A DNA stretch of 64,000 nt from an uncultured Lentisphaerota bacterium (GCA_903889245.1 CAISWQ010000119.1:19038-83037), one strand, 5' to 3'. Counted from the first letter of the stretch, positions 1 through 8,808 are shown. Numbers and translations are program-made. The notes: generated by a model not told the origin, from the letters alone.

Positions 1-804
1 ACAGCCGTTGTAACCGAGAATTTTGTTGATGGCCGCTTTCGCACCGTCCTTCTGGAAGGAGAACAGCGTTCGCCAAATCCGGGTATCTGGGAGAGCAACT
101 TGCCGGAGGTTCTCGTCGAGATCGCGAGTGCCGTCGAGGTAATCGCGAAACAGGTGAAACAGCGTCAGGTAGTAGATGAACTGCGGCGGCTGGTTTGCGT
201 AGAGTTGGTCGAGGTACTGCAGAACTTCCTGTCTCACATCCTCGACGAGCGCGGGATCGTTCCAAAGTTCGTCAAACCACTGTTTCAAGTCCTGACGATC
301 GCGGTTGCTGTCAACCACCAGATTCAACTCGATGTTGCTGTTGCCTGTGGCGAGACCCAGGCCGTGCATGGTGAAATTTGAACTGCCAAGGATGGCCTCC
401 TCTACGCCGGCATTGGCGATATGGTACATCTTCCCGTGCAGGAGTTGGGCGTGGCGCACAGAGCGGATGTCCACTTTCTGCCGAATCCAATCGGCACAAT
501 CGCGAGCCACCCGTTTCTGCTCCAACTTGTTTGTCAGTTGCAGGCCATGGCTATCGAGAACGAACGCCTTCGTTGCGGTCTTGTCGGGATCGAGAGACTT
601 GATGAAGCGCGGCTCACCAAACAGGAAATCGAGATGGTCAACCTGGTCGAGATGCTCACGAAGAGCGTCGTAAGCGTAAATCGTGAAGTAAGCCGAAACC
701 ACCGAGAGCCGCGAGCCTGATTGGATCTTCTCCCGCAGAAATTCCGCAACGATGCCGCGATGGTGATTGTCGCGGATGCCAGACGTGGAAAGTGGTGGTG
801 TCAT
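1..804 (-). CDS. PLD-like domain helicase, N-terminal fragment (runs off window)
   Basis: Open reading frame of 268 codons from the ATG at 804 with no stop before the window edge, so only the N-terminus is seen. Residues about 30-165 look like a phospholipase D-type fold: HGK at 123-125 supplies the HxK motif and GSSN at 140-143 follows at the usual distance. The fragment ends in FQKDGAKAAINKILGYNG (250-267), a segment that in SF2 helicases with an N-terminal PLD domain leads straight into the Walker A motif; the helicase core itself is therefore inferred. Proteins of this architecture are common in restriction and defence loci. It lies 20 bp downstream of a small HTH gene, probably one transcript. 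The stretch is visibly less GC-rich than the rest of the window, which suggests acquisition by transfer. Confidence 0.75.
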   Translation of the reverse strand, partial: MTPPLSTSGIRDNHHRGIVAEFLREKIQSGSRLSVVSAYFTIYAYDALREHLDQVDHLDFLFGEPRFIKSLDPDKTATKAFVLDSHGLQLTNKLEQKRVARDCADWIRQKVDIRSVRHAQLLHGKMYHIANAGVEEAILGSSNFTMHGLGLATGNSNIELNLVVDSNRDRQDLKQWFDELWNDPALVEDVRQEVLQYLDQLYANQPPQFIYYLTLFHLFRDYLDGTRDLDENLRQVALPDTRIWRTLFSFQKDGAKAAINKILGYNGC

Positions 805-824
805 TTAGCCCTTGAAAGTCGTCG

Positions 825-1019
825 CTATCCAGCATCCTCCGCCGCTTTGCCAGCCTGAACCCACGCGTCAACCTCGGTGGCCTTGAATTTCCAGAGACGG
901 CCGACCTTGTGAGCAGGAAGTTTTTTGCGTTCGATCCACTTGTAGACCGTGTCTGGGTTCACGCCGAGATGTGCGGCGATCTCCTCAACTGATAGCCAGC
1001 GTTCTTGTTGCATCGTCAT
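825..1019 (-). CDS. Excisionase-family helix-turn-helix DNA-binding protein
   Basis: Small protein of about 64 residues (start ATG at 1019; a second ATG at 1013 is equally possible; a longer frame to 1055 adds an unconserved tail). The core WLSVEEIAAHLGVNPDTVYK followed by WIERKKLPAHKVGRLWKF is the MerR-like winged helix of the excisionase/helix-turn-helix family: an N-terminal HTH, a tyrosine-tryptophan recognition turn and a basic wing. Such proteins act as recombination directionality factors or local repressors. No integrase is present in the window. It sits immediately upstream of the PLD-helicase gene, so control of that gene is the simplest guess. Confidence 0.85.
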   Translation of the reverse strand: MTMQQERWLSVEEIAAHLGVNPDTVYKWIERKKLPAHKVGRLWKFKATEVDAWVQAGKAAEDAG

Positions 1020-1232
1020 TTCCGTTTCTGACTCCGCGCCGGATTCGCCCAGCACATGGGTTGAAAACGGGATGCACCGTAGCAGACGATGTCCAAGGAA
1101 GCCAGTGGAAATCGGTCAAAACTGGCCTAAATGGAAACCGAAGCATGCTCGCCAGCGCCCCACTTCCTTTCCGGCGCTTGCGGGCATGTTTCTACCTCAT
1201 CCCGTGAACGGAGCGCACAGCAACCGGCATGA

Positions 1233-1255
1233 CATCCCGATGCTTCATCGGGATG
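1233..1255. repeat. Perfect hairpin, 10-bp stem and 3-nt loop
   Basis: CATCCCGATG, loop CTT, CATCGGGATG. No T-tract follows on the plus strand, so it is not a standard intrinsic terminator. It lies at the edge of the lower-GC segment that carries the PLD-helicase. Confidence 0.6.
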
Positions 1256-1561
1256 GCGTGACGGGTGCGCGCGGAGTGAACCCGGCGTAGCCGGACCGCG
1301 AATGGCTAGCGGCCCGACCCCAGCGACGGTCAGCTTGCGCCAGCCGAAGCGGTGAGGCCCGACGCGCCTGCGCGGTCGGGATTTGGTTCACTCTGGCCCC
1401 AGTACGGCGGTTCGCACGGGATTCAAGAGACACCGCCAGTTCCCGGCTCAATGGCCGCCATCCTCTCGTCTTATTCACGCATGTTCTCTTTAGCGCGGCC
1501 ACTATTTCGGATCAATCAGACGTTATCGCTTAAACTGGCAAAAATATTTTCAACACAACGC

Positions 1562-1589
1562 TTGTGTTTAGCGAATAATCGTATAGTAT
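1562..1589 (+). promoter_or_regulatory. Candidate sigma70-type promoter for ilvB-ilvN
   Basis: TTGTGT (1562-1567) and TAGTAT (1584-1589) separated by 16 bp in the only AT-rich patch upstream of ilvB, leaving a leader of roughly 75 nt. Pattern match only; the consensus used by this phylum is not known from the window. Confidence 0.3.
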
Positions 1590-1673
1590 CCGCCCGCTCG
1601 TTGCGTTATGGAGCAGCAATGCCAGACAAATGACGGTTGATAGCGTTGAAAGCGGAAAGAATAAAGCAGGTGC

Positions 1674-3407
1674 ATGATGACAAAGACAAGCAGTAACTGG
1701 GATGGCGCGCAGATGCTGGTCAAAAGCCTCGAAAAGGAAGGCGTCGAATGCATGTTCGGCATTCCGGGCGGGGCGACGATCCCCATCTTCGATGCGCTGG
1801 TGACGACAGGGACGAAGATCAAGTTCGTGCTGACGCGGCATGAGCAAGCGGCGACGCACATGGCCGATGGCTATGCCCGCGCGACCGGCAAGCCGGCGGT
1901 GGTGCTCGTCACCAGCGGGCCGGGCGCCACCAACACGGTAACCGGCATCCTGACCGCGCACATGGATTCGGTCCCGATGATCGTGCTCTCCGGCCAGGCG
2001 GCGGCGCACATGCTGGGCAAGGACGCCTTTCAGGAGGCCGACATCTACGGCATGACGATGCCGATCATCAAGCACAGCTACCTGATTCACGACACGAATC
2101 ACATCCCGCGGATCGTGCGCGAGGCCTACCACATCGCCACGACCGGGCGGCCAGGGCCGGTCCTGATTGATGTCCCGAAGAATGTCAGCGTCGCGCCGTT
2201 TGCCGGCGACCCGGAGGCCGCGATGGATCTGCCGGGCTACGATCCCACGCCGGCCGCGCCCGATCCGCGCCTGATCCAGGCGATCGCCGGCGCGCTCCAG
2301 AAGGCGCGCAAGCCGCTCCTCCTGCTCGGTCACGGCGCGATCATCGCCGATGCCTGCGCCGCCATCCGCGCGCTGGCGGAAAAGCTGCATGCGCCGGTGA
2401 CGAACACGCTGCTGGGCAAGGGCAGTTTCCCGGAGACGCATCCGCTCTCGCTGGGCATGCTGGGCATGCACGGCACGGCTTACGCCAACAAGGCGATGGT
2501 CGAGGCCGATCTCATCCTGAACTTCGGCTCGCGTTTCGACGACCGCATCCTAGGCATCCCGGCGCGGTTCGGGCGCGACGCCGTGAAGATCCATGTGGAT
2601 ATTGACCCGGCCGAGATCGGGAAGATGATCCAGCCCGACATCGCCTGCGTCGGTGATGCGCGCATGGTGGCGGAGGCGCTGCTCAAGGCCGTCGGCAAGG
2701 GCGACACGGCCGACTGGCTCAAGCGGATCAACGCCTATAAGAAGGAATTCCCGCTGCACTACCGCCGGACCGGCGGGCTGAAGATGCAGCACGTGATCGA
2801 GGAGTTGTTCACGCTGACCGGCGGCAAGGCCATCGTCGCGACGGACGTGGGCCAGCATCAGATGTGGACGGCGCAATATTGGAAGGTGGATCAGCGGAAC
2901 AACTGGTTGAGCTCCGGCGGCGCGGGCACGATGGGCTTCGGCCTGCCGGCGGCCATCGGCGCGCAATTCGGGCGGCCGAAGGACCTGGTCATTTCGTTCT
3001 CCGGCGACGGCGGCTTCCAGATGACGATGGCGGACCTCGCCACCGCGTGCAACCACAAGCTGCCGATCAAGGCGATCGTGCTCAACAACAGCTACCTGGG
3101 GATGGTGCGCCAGTGGCAGGAACTGTTCTATGACGACCGCAAGAGCGGCGTGGACCTGCTGGGCAACCCCGACTTCGCGAAGTTCGCCGAGTCCTACGGC
3201 GCGCTCGGCCTGCGCATCAAGCGCGCCGCCGACGTGCGCAAGGTGCTGACCCGCGCGCTCGAATATGACAAGGGCCCGTGCGTCGTGGATGTCCACGTCC
3301 ACAAGGAACAGAACGTGTTCCCGATGGTGCCCGCGGGCAAGGCGCTCGAAGACATGATCATCGAGCCGCGTCCGCGCCGCGGGCGGCCGCCGGCGCGCAA
3401 GAAATAA
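1674..3407 (+). CDS. ilvB: Acetolactate synthase large (catalytic) subunit
   Basis: Thiamine-diphosphate and FAD-dependent enzyme that condenses two pyruvates, or pyruvate with 2-oxobutyrate, as the first common step of branched-chain amino acid synthesis. 577 residues, a normal family length. The N-terminal ThDP domain has [19 protein letters not shown] with the catalytic Glu at about 57; the central FAD domain follows; the C-terminal ThDP domain has the GDGGFQMT to LNNSYLG diphosphate and magnesium motif at about 443-472. The C-terminus ends in an Arg/Lys-rich tail ([12 protein letters not shown]), a small lineage feature. Two tandem ATGs (1674, 1677) follow an AGGTG; the second has the better spacing. 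ilvN begins 33 bp downstream, so the two subunits are co-transcribed. Confidence 0.97.
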   Translation: MMTKTSSNWDGAQMLVKSLEKEGVECMFGIPGGATIPIFDALVTTGTKIKFVLTRHEQAATHMADGYARATGKPAVVLVTSGPGATNTVTGILTAHMDSVPMIVLSGQAAAHMLGKDAFQEADIYGMTMPIIKHSYLIHDTNHIPRIVREAYHIATTGRPGPVLIDVPKNVSVAPFAGDPEAAMDLPGYDPTPAAPDPRLIQAIAGALQKARKPLLLLGHGAIIADACAAIRALAEKLHAPVTNTLLGKGSFPETHPLSLGMLGMHGTAYANKAMVEADLILNFGSRFDDRILGIPARFGRDAVKIHVDIDPAEIGKMIQPDIACVGDARMVAEALLKAVGKGDTADWLKRINAYKKEFPLHYRRTGGLKMQHVIEELFTLTGGKAIVATDVGQHQMWTAQYWKVDQRNNWLSSGGAGTMGFGLPAAIGAQFGRPKDLVISFSGDGGFQMTMADLATACNHKLPIKAIVLNNSYLGMVRQWQELFYDDRKSGVDLLGNPDFAKFAESYGALGLRIKRAADVRKVLTRALEYDKGPCVVDVHVHKEQNVFPMVPAGKALEDMIIEPRPRRGRPPARKK

Positions 3408-3440
3408 CGGCCACCCGGACAACATCAAAAGGAAACTGCC

Positions 3441-3944
3441 ATGCAAACTAGTGCCATTGCCAGCCATACCTTGAGCGTCGTCGTCGCCAACAAACCCGGC
3501 GTGCTGGCGCGGATCGCGCACGTTTTCGCGCGGCGCGGCTTCAACATTGATTCGCTCGTCGTCTCCTCCTCGATGGAGGGGAACGTCTCGCGCATGACCA
3601 TCACCGCGCTCGGCGATCCCGCCAACCTCCAGCAGATCATCGAGCAGGTGAAGAAGCTCGTGGACGTGATCCATTGCACCGACCACACCGGCGAGGACGT
3701 GGTCGTCAAGGAGATGGCGCTGGTCAAGGTCCACGCCGGCGTCGCCGCGCGCACCGAGGTGCTCCAGATCGCCGACCACTTCAAGGCCGAGAGCGTGGAT
3801 ATGACCGAGACCTCGATGATCATCATGGCCGTCGGCGATAGCGAGAAGATCGAGGCCATGCTCAAGCTGCTGAAAAAATTCAAGGTCGTCGAGCTGTGCC
3901 GCACCGGCAAGGTCGTCATGGCGCGCGGCGAAGAGCCGACCTGA
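3441..3944 (+). CDS. ilvN: Acetolactate synthase small (regulatory) subunit
   Basis: 167-residue regulatory subunit that binds the catalytic subunit and gives valine feedback control. The N-terminal ACT domain begins HTLSVVVANKPGVLARIAHV, with the glycine of NKPGVLARI at the known effector site; a second ACT-like C-terminal domain follows (KVHAGVAARTEVLQIADHF). Length is typical of the short bacterial IlvN/IlvH form. AGGAAACTGCC precedes the ATG as a ribosome site. The stop is 2 bp before the GTG of the next gene, suggesting translational coupling. Confidence 0.96.
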   Translation: MQTSAIASHTLSVVVANKPGVLARIAHVFARRGFNIDSLVVSSSMEGNVSRMTITALGDPANLQQIIEQVKKLVDVIHCTDHTGEDVVVKEMALVKVHAGVAARTEVLQIADHFKAESVDMTETSMIIMAVGDSEKIEAMLKLLKKFKVVELCRTGKVVMARGEEPT

Positions 3945-3946
3945 CC

Positions 3947-4249
3947 GTGGAAACATTCGCGTGCCAGGCGTGCGGGACGTGCTGCCGCTGGAGCGGGCAC
4001 GTCCTGCTGACGGAAGCGGACCTCACCGCTCTAGCGCGGCATCTCGGCCTGACCGAGGACGAGTTCATCCAGCGCCATACGACCCTGGCGGCGAACCGCG
4101 CGCAGCTCACCTTGCTGGACCAACCCGGCGGCGCGTGCTGTTTTCTGGAGGCGGACAACCGGTGCCGCGTCTATTCCGCGCGCCCGCGGCAGTGCCGCGA
4201 CTTTCCGCACGCCTGGCGCGTCAGCGGCTGCCCCGCTTTGTCGCGCTGA
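3947..4249 (+). CDS. YkgJ-family cysteine-cluster protein
   Basis: 100-residue protein if started at the GTG at 3947, two bases after the ilvN stop; the ATG at 3896 lies inside ilvN and would add an unconserved basic tail. It carries CQACGTCC near the N-terminus and a C-terminal CCFLE...CRVYSARPRQCRDFP segment, the pattern of the YkgJ/UPF0153 family, which is thought to bind zinc or an Fe-S cluster; the biochemical role is unknown. Its overlap with an ilv transcript is probably incidental. A palindrome array begins 2 bp after its stop codon. Confidence 0.8.
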   Translation: METFACQACGTCCRWSGHVLLTEADLTALARHLGLTEDEFIQRHTTLAANRAQLTLLDQPGGACCFLEADNRCRVYSARPRQCRDFPHAWRVSGCPALSR

Positions 4250-4251
4250 AG

Positions 4252-4365
4252 CTTCCAGGGGTTGGAAAAGCTGGGGGCGATTTTTCCCGACATTGGAAAC
4301 TTGCGCCACGAGTTTTTCCAGGCCTTGGAAAAACCAGACAAATCTTTTCCGGGCCTTGGAAGAAA
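4252..4365. repeat. Palindrome array A (4 units)
   Basis: Four imperfect copies of TTTTCCAAGSCTTGGAAAA with centres at 4260, 4291, 4323 and 4354 (intervals 31, 32, 31). Cores are CCAGGGGTTGG, CCCGACATTGG, CCAGGCCTTGG and CCGGGCCTTGG. It fills the gap between convergent genes and starts 2 bp after the YkgJ-like stop. Confidence 0.9.
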
Positions 4366-4397
4366 AACATGCCGCTGTGTTCCAGCTTGGACAGCAG

Positions 4398-5672
4398 TCA
4401 GCGGGTAGCAAGGGCGCGGGCGGCGGCGGCGCTGAAGGCTTTGATGTCGGCGGTGGTGTGGGCGGCGGAGATGAACGCGGCCTCGAACTGCGCCGGCGGC
4501 AGATAAATTCCATGGTCCAGCATCGCGTGGAAAAACTTCGCAAAGGCGGCGGTGTCGCAGCGCTTGGCGTCGCTCATGTTGCAAATCGGCGCGGTGGTGA
4601 AGAAGGGCGTGAACAGGCTGCCGAGCTGTGCGCAGTGCGCCTTGATGCCGTGCTGCTTCGCGGCGGCATTGAAACCGGCGGCGAGCTGCGCGGCGAGCTT
4701 CTCGATTTTCGGATACGGATTTTCGCTCCGCAAAATCTGCAACGTGGTCAGGCCGGCGGCGACGGCGACCGGGTTGCCGGAGAGCGTGCCGGCCTGATAG
4801 ACGCGACCGAGCGGCGCGAGCAGGTCCATGATCCCGGCGCGGCCGCCGAACGCGCCCATCGGCAACCCGCCGCCGATGATCTTGCCGAGGCAGGTGAGGT
4901 CGGGCGTGACGCCGCAGATTTTGCCGTAGGTGGTCGGGCCAAGGCGGAAACCGGTGATGACTTCGTCGAAGATCAGCACCGCGCCGCACGCGGTTGCGAA
5001 TTCGCGCAGGCCGGCGAGGTAGCCCGGCAGCGGCGGAACCAAGCCCATGTTGCCGGCGACCGGCTCGACGAGAATCGCCGCGAGTTCGCCGCCGGACTTG
5101 GCGACGAGCGCGCGGACGGCCTCGAGATCGTTGTAAGGCAGGACGAACGTATCCGCCGCCGCGCCCGGCGTGACGCCGGCCGAGGAGGCAACGCCACCCG
5201 TCAGCAGGCCGCTGCCGGCGGCGACGAGCAGGCAGTCGCTGTGGCCGTGATAGCAGCCCTCGAATTTGAGGACCTTGTTACGGCCGGTGTAGCCGCGCGC
5301 CACGCGCAGCGCCGACATCACGGCCTCGGTGCCGGAGCTGACCAGGCGGACTTTCCCGAGATAGGGCACACATTGCTGCAGCAACTCGGCAAATTCGACC
5401 TCGCGTTCCGTGCATGCACCGAACGTCATGCCATCGGCCGCCGCCTGCTGAACCGCAGCGACGACTTCGGCCCGTGCGTGACCAAGAATCAACGGCCCCC
5501 AAGAGCCGCAGTAATCGGTCAGCTCCCGGCCCTCGGCTGTAAGCGCTTTACAGCCCATACCACGCCCAAAAAACACAGGTTCGCCTCCCACAGAACGGAA
5601 TGCGCGAACGGGGCTATTCACTCCACCAGGGATCATTTTTTGTGCGCGAGCGAATAACTCTCTTGAGGTCAT
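4398..5672 (-). CDS. hemL: Glutamate-1-semialdehyde 2,1-aminomutase
   Basis: PLP enzyme that turns glutamate-1-semialdehyde into 5-aminolevulinate, the committed tetrapyrrole precursor of the C5 pathway. 424 residues, full length. The N-terminus (MIPGGVNSPVRAF), the cofactor region LIFDEVITGFR and the Schiff-base lysine in CLGKIIGGGLPMG (about residue 262) are all present. It is the last gene of the seven-gene haem operon: its ATG overlaps the hemB stop in an ATGA. The matching glutamyl-tRNA reductase is encoded in the same operon. Confidence 0.97.
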   Translation of the reverse strand: MTSRELFARAQKMIPGGVNSPVRAFRSVGGEPVFFGRGMGCKALTAEGRELTDYCGSWGPLILGHARAEVVAAVQQAAADGMTFGACTEREVEFAELLQQCVPYLGKVRLVSSGTEAVMSALRVARGYTGRNKVLKFEGCYHGHSDCLLVAAGSGLLTGGVASSAGVTPGAAADTFVLPYNDLEAVRALVAKSGGELAAILVEPVAGNMGLVPPLPGYLAGLREFATACGAVLIFDEVITGFRLGPTTYGKICGVTPDLTCLGKIIGGGLPMGAFGGRAGIMDLLAPLGRVYQAGTLSGNPVAVAAGLTTLQILRSENPYPKIEKLAAQLAAGFNAAAKQHGIKAHCAQLGSLFTPFFTTAPICNMSDAKRCDTAAFAKFFHAMLDHGIYLPPAQFEAAFISAAHTTADIKAFSAAAARALATR

Positions 5673-6652
5673 GGTTTCAGTAGTTCCTCGTATCGATTAG
5701 CCCAATACGAAATGAAGATGTCGGTTCCGGCGCGGGCGAGGGCGAGGGTGGCTTCGCGGACCATGGCGCTGAGGTCGCCCCAGCCGCGCGCGGCGGTGGC
5801 GTGGAGCATGGCGTATTCGCCGCTGACGTTGTAGGCGGCGATGGGCAGCTTGGTCTGCTGGCGCAGGCGCGTGATGACGTCGAGGTAGAAGAGGGCGGGC
5901 TTGACCATCAGGATGTCGGCGCCCTCGGCTTCGTCGAGCGCGGACTCGCGCAGGGCGGTGCGCAGGTCGGCGGCGGAGGCCTGGTAGCCGCGACGGTCGC
6001 CGGACTTGGGCGCGGATTGTTCGGCCTCGCGGAACGGGCCGTACATGGCGGAGGCGAACTTGGTCGAGTAGCTCATCAGTCCGGTCGCGGTGAATCCGGC
6101 ACCGTCGAGCGCGCCGCGGATGGCGGCGACCTGTCCATCCATCATCGCGCTGGGGGCGACGATGTGCGCGCCGGCCTCGGCGTGCGAGAGCGCGGTCTTG
6201 GCGAGCAGCTTCAGGGTGGCGTCGTTATCCACCTCGCCGGCCTTGGTCAGTACACCGCAGTGGCCGTGATTCGTATAGGCGCAGAGACAGACATCGCTGA
6301 TGACGACAAGCTCGGGGAACTCGCGACGGATGCTGCGGAGGGCCTGCTGCACGGCGGCTTTCGGATGGAAGGCGGCGCTGCCGCGCGCGTCCTTACCGCC
6401 ATCGGGCACGCCGAAGAGGAGAACGCCGCCGATGCCTTGCTTCACGACCGGGGCGAGTTCGCGGAGGAGTTCATCGCCGCTCAAGCGGTACTGGCCGGGC
6501 ATGGCGGAAATTTCCTCGCGCCGTTTCCGGCCGGAAACGACGAAAACCGGCCACACGAATTTTTCCGGGCCGGGCAAGGCGAGACCGGTCATCCGGCGCA
6601 GCGCTTCCGTTGCGCGCAGGCGCCGCAGGCGTACCGCTGGAAATCCGTTCAT
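5669..6652 (-). CDS. hemB: Porphobilinogen synthase (5-aminolevulinate dehydratase)
   Basis: Condenses two 5-aminolevulinates to porphobilinogen. 327 residues. The Schiff-base lysines are in MSYSTKFAS (about 197) and LMVKPAL (about 246). The metal site DVCLCAYTNHGHCG (about 119-132) has the three cysteines of the zinc-dependent class rather than the Asp-rich magnesium version. Start ATG at 6652 overlaps the stop of the upstream fusion gene (ATGA) and the gene overlaps hemL in the same way, so the three are translationally coupled. Confidence 0.97.
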   Translation of the reverse strand: MNGFPAVRLRRLRATEALRRMTGLALPGPEKFVWPVFVVSGRKRREEISAMPGQYRLSGDELLRELAPVVKQGIGGVLLFGVPDGGKDARGSAAFHPKAAVQQALRSIRREFPELVVISDVCLCAYTNHGHCGVLTKAGEVDNDATLKLLAKTALSHAEAGAHIVAPSAMMDGQVAAIRGALDGAGFTATGLMSYSTKFASAMYGPFREAEQSAPKSGDRRGYQASAADLRTALRESALDEAEGADILMVKPALFYLDVITRLRQQTKLPIAAYNVSGEYAMLHATAARGWGDLSAMVREATLALARAGTDIFISYWANRYEELLKP

Positions 6653-8808
6653 GTCTGTCGCTCCATGATGTGTTCCCGCAAAACCGCATTCACGTTATGG
6701 GCCGCCAGCGCCGTGAGCGCGCCCTCGACTGTGGCCGTGAAGCCCAGCACGTCGGCGCGCAAGCCGGCCTGCTGCAGTGCGACCTCGGTCGGTTTCCCGA
6801 TGGCCACGATGGTACGGCCGGCCAGCGCTCCAACGCCCCACTGCGCCACAAAAGCCTCGACGGCCGATGCGCTGGCGAAGAACACGGCGTCGAAGACCGG
6901 CAGCGCAGGATAGCGGATGAACTCGTTTTTGTAGATCAGCAAGTCGTGAACATCCAACCCCAGCTTCTTCAGGGTATCGGTCAGGTCGGTGCCGGCTTTG
7001 TCGGAACGGATGCGCAAAATGGGTTTGCCGGTGCCGGTCAGCGCAGAGGCGAACTGCTCGACGCCGGCCGCGCCAAAATCCGCCGGTGGTTGCAAATCGG
7101 GAATGATACCCAGCTCTTGCGCGACGGCCGCCGCCGTGCCGGGGCCGCTGACCATGAGTTTGGGCAATTGCCGCAGATCGTGCCGCATGGCGCGCAGCAG
7201 GTCGGCGAGGCAGCGGACCGATGAGGGCGAGGTGACCACGAGCCAGCCGTACCGCGACAGTTGGCGCAATTCTTTTTCCGCCGCCGGGTCGGGCACGAGC
7301 CGGATCAACGGGCGCTGGACCGGCCGGCCGCCGAAGTCGCGCACGAGGGCGGCGGACTTCTCCTGCAAGGCCTCGCTGCAGGTGAGCAGCACACGCTGGC
7401 CTTGCAAGGCGCCGTGCGAAAAGTCGTAGCCGTGGCGCGTGACCTCGCCGACGATGAACAGGCCGGGCGATGAGGAGGAATGGCTGATGGTGGAGGGCGT
7501 TTGATCAGAGTCCGCAAATTCCTGCAACGATTGACGGATGATCCTCTCGTCTTCGCCGCCAGCATCGAAAACCAGTGCCGCCGCTGTTTCCGGGGACGTG
7601 CCGTCGGCGAGCAGTTCGCGCGCGGTCTGCGCGACGATCTCCGCGCCCATAAAGAAGACCATTGGCAATTCCGCGCGCGCCTGGCGGTTGATCGGCCCGG
7701 TCGCGCCGCCCTTGGCGCGCGGCGTCATGACGCAGAAGCCACGTGACACGCCGCGCCGGGTCAGCAACAGGCCAGTGCCGGTGGTCGCGGCTTGCAGGCT
7801 GCTGATGCCGGGCAGCACGCGGTAGGGAAGGTGGAGCGCGTCGAGCGTTTCGATTTCCTCGGCGAGCCGTCCGAAGATGCCGGGGTCGCCGCCCTTGAGA
7901 CGGACTACGCGCAGGCCCTGGCGCGCGTAGCGGGCGAGCAGCGCATTGATCTGTCCCTGCTCGGCGCGGTGCTGGCCGCAGCGTTTGCCAACATCAACGC
8001 AGCGTGCGGTCGGCGGCAGCTCGGCCAGAATCTGCTGATCCATCAGCAGGTCAAAGAGGCAGACCTCGGCTTGTCGCAGAGCCCGCAGGCCGGCGAGCGT
8101 GAGGGTCTCGGGGCCGGCGCCGCCGCCGACGAAAATCACCGACTTCACGAACAGACTGCGCAGTCGCAGGAAGAGCGGATCGCCCGCGCGGAATGTCATG
8201 GCAAGCGAGCCCTGGCCTTCCGGCGTTTCGAGAGCGTCCAGCGGTAGCCATTCGCTGATGCGTTTTTCCAGACCCAGCCGGAGCAGGGCCGCGCCAGCCA
8301 TCAGCAGCAGATCGTATTTTCCGTCGTCGAGCTGCGCGAGCCGCTCCTCGATGTTGCCGCGGATCGGCAACAGCCTGGCGCTGGGGAAGCGCTGGAGGCA
8401 ATAGGTCTCGCGGCGCGCGCTGCTGATGCCGATGCGCGGGTCGGCGGGCAGCGCCTCCCAATTTCGGCCGGTGGGCAGGATCAGCGCATCGCGCGCGTCC
8501 TCGCGCCACGGCAGCCAGCACCAGTCGAGGCCCTCGGGCACGGGATCGGGCAGGTCCTTGGCGCTGTGGATGGCGCAGTCGAGCCGGCCGGAGCGGAGGC
8601 CCTCATCGAGATCGCGCGTGAAGAAATCCGGCGGGCTGTCGCGCAGGTCGGTGGCGCGGTCGCGGTCGCCGAGCGTCTGCATCGGCACGGCCTCCCAGCG
8701 CCAGCCCGGCAGCCACGCTGCAAGGCGGTCGAGCACGGAACGGGTTTGCAGTTGGGCGAGCCGGCTATTCCGCGTTCCCACCCTGAAGGTCGCCAACGAG
8801 TTTGTCAT
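6649..8808 (-). CDS. HemC::uroporphyrinogen-III methyltransferase::HemD triple fusion (HemC lacks domain 3)
   Basis: 719-residue fusion. Residues 1-220 match porphobilinogen deaminase domains 1-2: FRVGTRNSRLAQLQ, AIHSAKDLPDP with the catalytic Asp at about 85, GISSARR and GNIEERLAQLDDGKYD, ending at GQGSLAMTFR. The third domain, which carries the cysteine that anchors the dipyrromethane cofactor, is absent. Residues about 222-458 are a divergent SUMT (FVGGGAGPETLTLAG, VVRLKGGDPGIFGR, LPGISSLQAATTGTG, LLLTRRGVSRG) that would make precorrin-2. Residues about 467-710 are HemD-like (WLVVTSPSSVR, FASASAVEAF, IVAIGKPT). Together they carry porphobilinogen to precorrin-2. It overlaps the upstream gene by 44 bp and hemB by 4 bp. 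Whether the shortened HemC half is active alone is open. Confidence 0.9.
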   Translation of the reverse strand: MTNSLATFRVGTRNSRLAQLQTRSVLDRLAAWLPGWRWEAVPMQTLGDRDRATDLRDSPPDFFTRDLDEGLRSGRLDCAIHSAKDLPDPVPEGLDWCWLPWREDARDALILPTGRNWEALPADPRIGISSARRETYCLQRFPSARLLPIRGNIEERLAQLDDGKYDLLLMAGAALLRLGLEKRISEWLPLDALETPEGQGSLAMTFRAGDPLFLRLRSLFVKSVIFVGGGAGPETLTLAGLRALRQAEVCLFDLLMDQQILAELPPTARCVDVGKRCGQHRAEQGQINALLARYARQGLRVVRLKGGDPGIFGRLAEEIETLDALHLPYRVLPGISSLQAATTGTGLLLTRRGVSRGFCVMTPRAKGGATGPINRQARAELPMVFFMGAEIVAQTARELLADGTSPETAAALVFDAGGEDERIIRQSLQEFADSDQTPSTISHSSSSPGLFIVGEVTRHGYDFSHGALQGQRVLLTCSEALQEKSAALVRDFGGRPVQRPLIRLVPDPAAEKELRQLSRYGWLVVTSPSSVRCLADLLRAMRHDLRQLPKLMVSGPGTAAAVAQELGIIPDLQPPADFGAAGVEQFASALTGTGKPILRIRSDKAGTDLTDTLKKLGLDVHDLLIYKNEFIRYPALPVFDAVFFASASAVEAFVAQWGVGALAGRTIVAIGKPTEVALQQAGLRADVLGFTATVEGALTALAAHNVNAVLREHIMERQT

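Larger units (their letters stand above)
1020..1673. other. Intergenic region with structured element and ilvB leader
   Basis: About 650 bp with no convincing gene, lying between the divergent HTH and ilvB genes. It contains a perfect 10-bp stem hairpin (1233-1255), then a stretch of about 118 bp bounded by inverted GAGTGAACC/GGTTCACTC (roughly 1275-1392) with several internal hairpins, then an AT-richer leader (1500-1600) carrying a plausible sigma70-type promoter. Short frames such as 1352-1633 (+) have no recognisable domain or good ribosome site. Confidence 0.5.

Noticed and set aside
1352..1633. 93-codon frame upstream of ilvB
   Set aside because: No domain, no ribosome site, crosses the likely promoter; not considered a gene or leader peptide.
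2550..3956. 468-residue minus-strand frame
   Set aside because: Antisense to ilvB and ilvN, His/Asp/Arg-rich composition of a shadow frame.
4313..4333. Intrinsic terminator for hemL or the ilv operon
   Set aside because: Although palindromic with T-runs, it belongs to the dispersed array family and lacks a GC-rich stem; terminator use is possible but unsupported.
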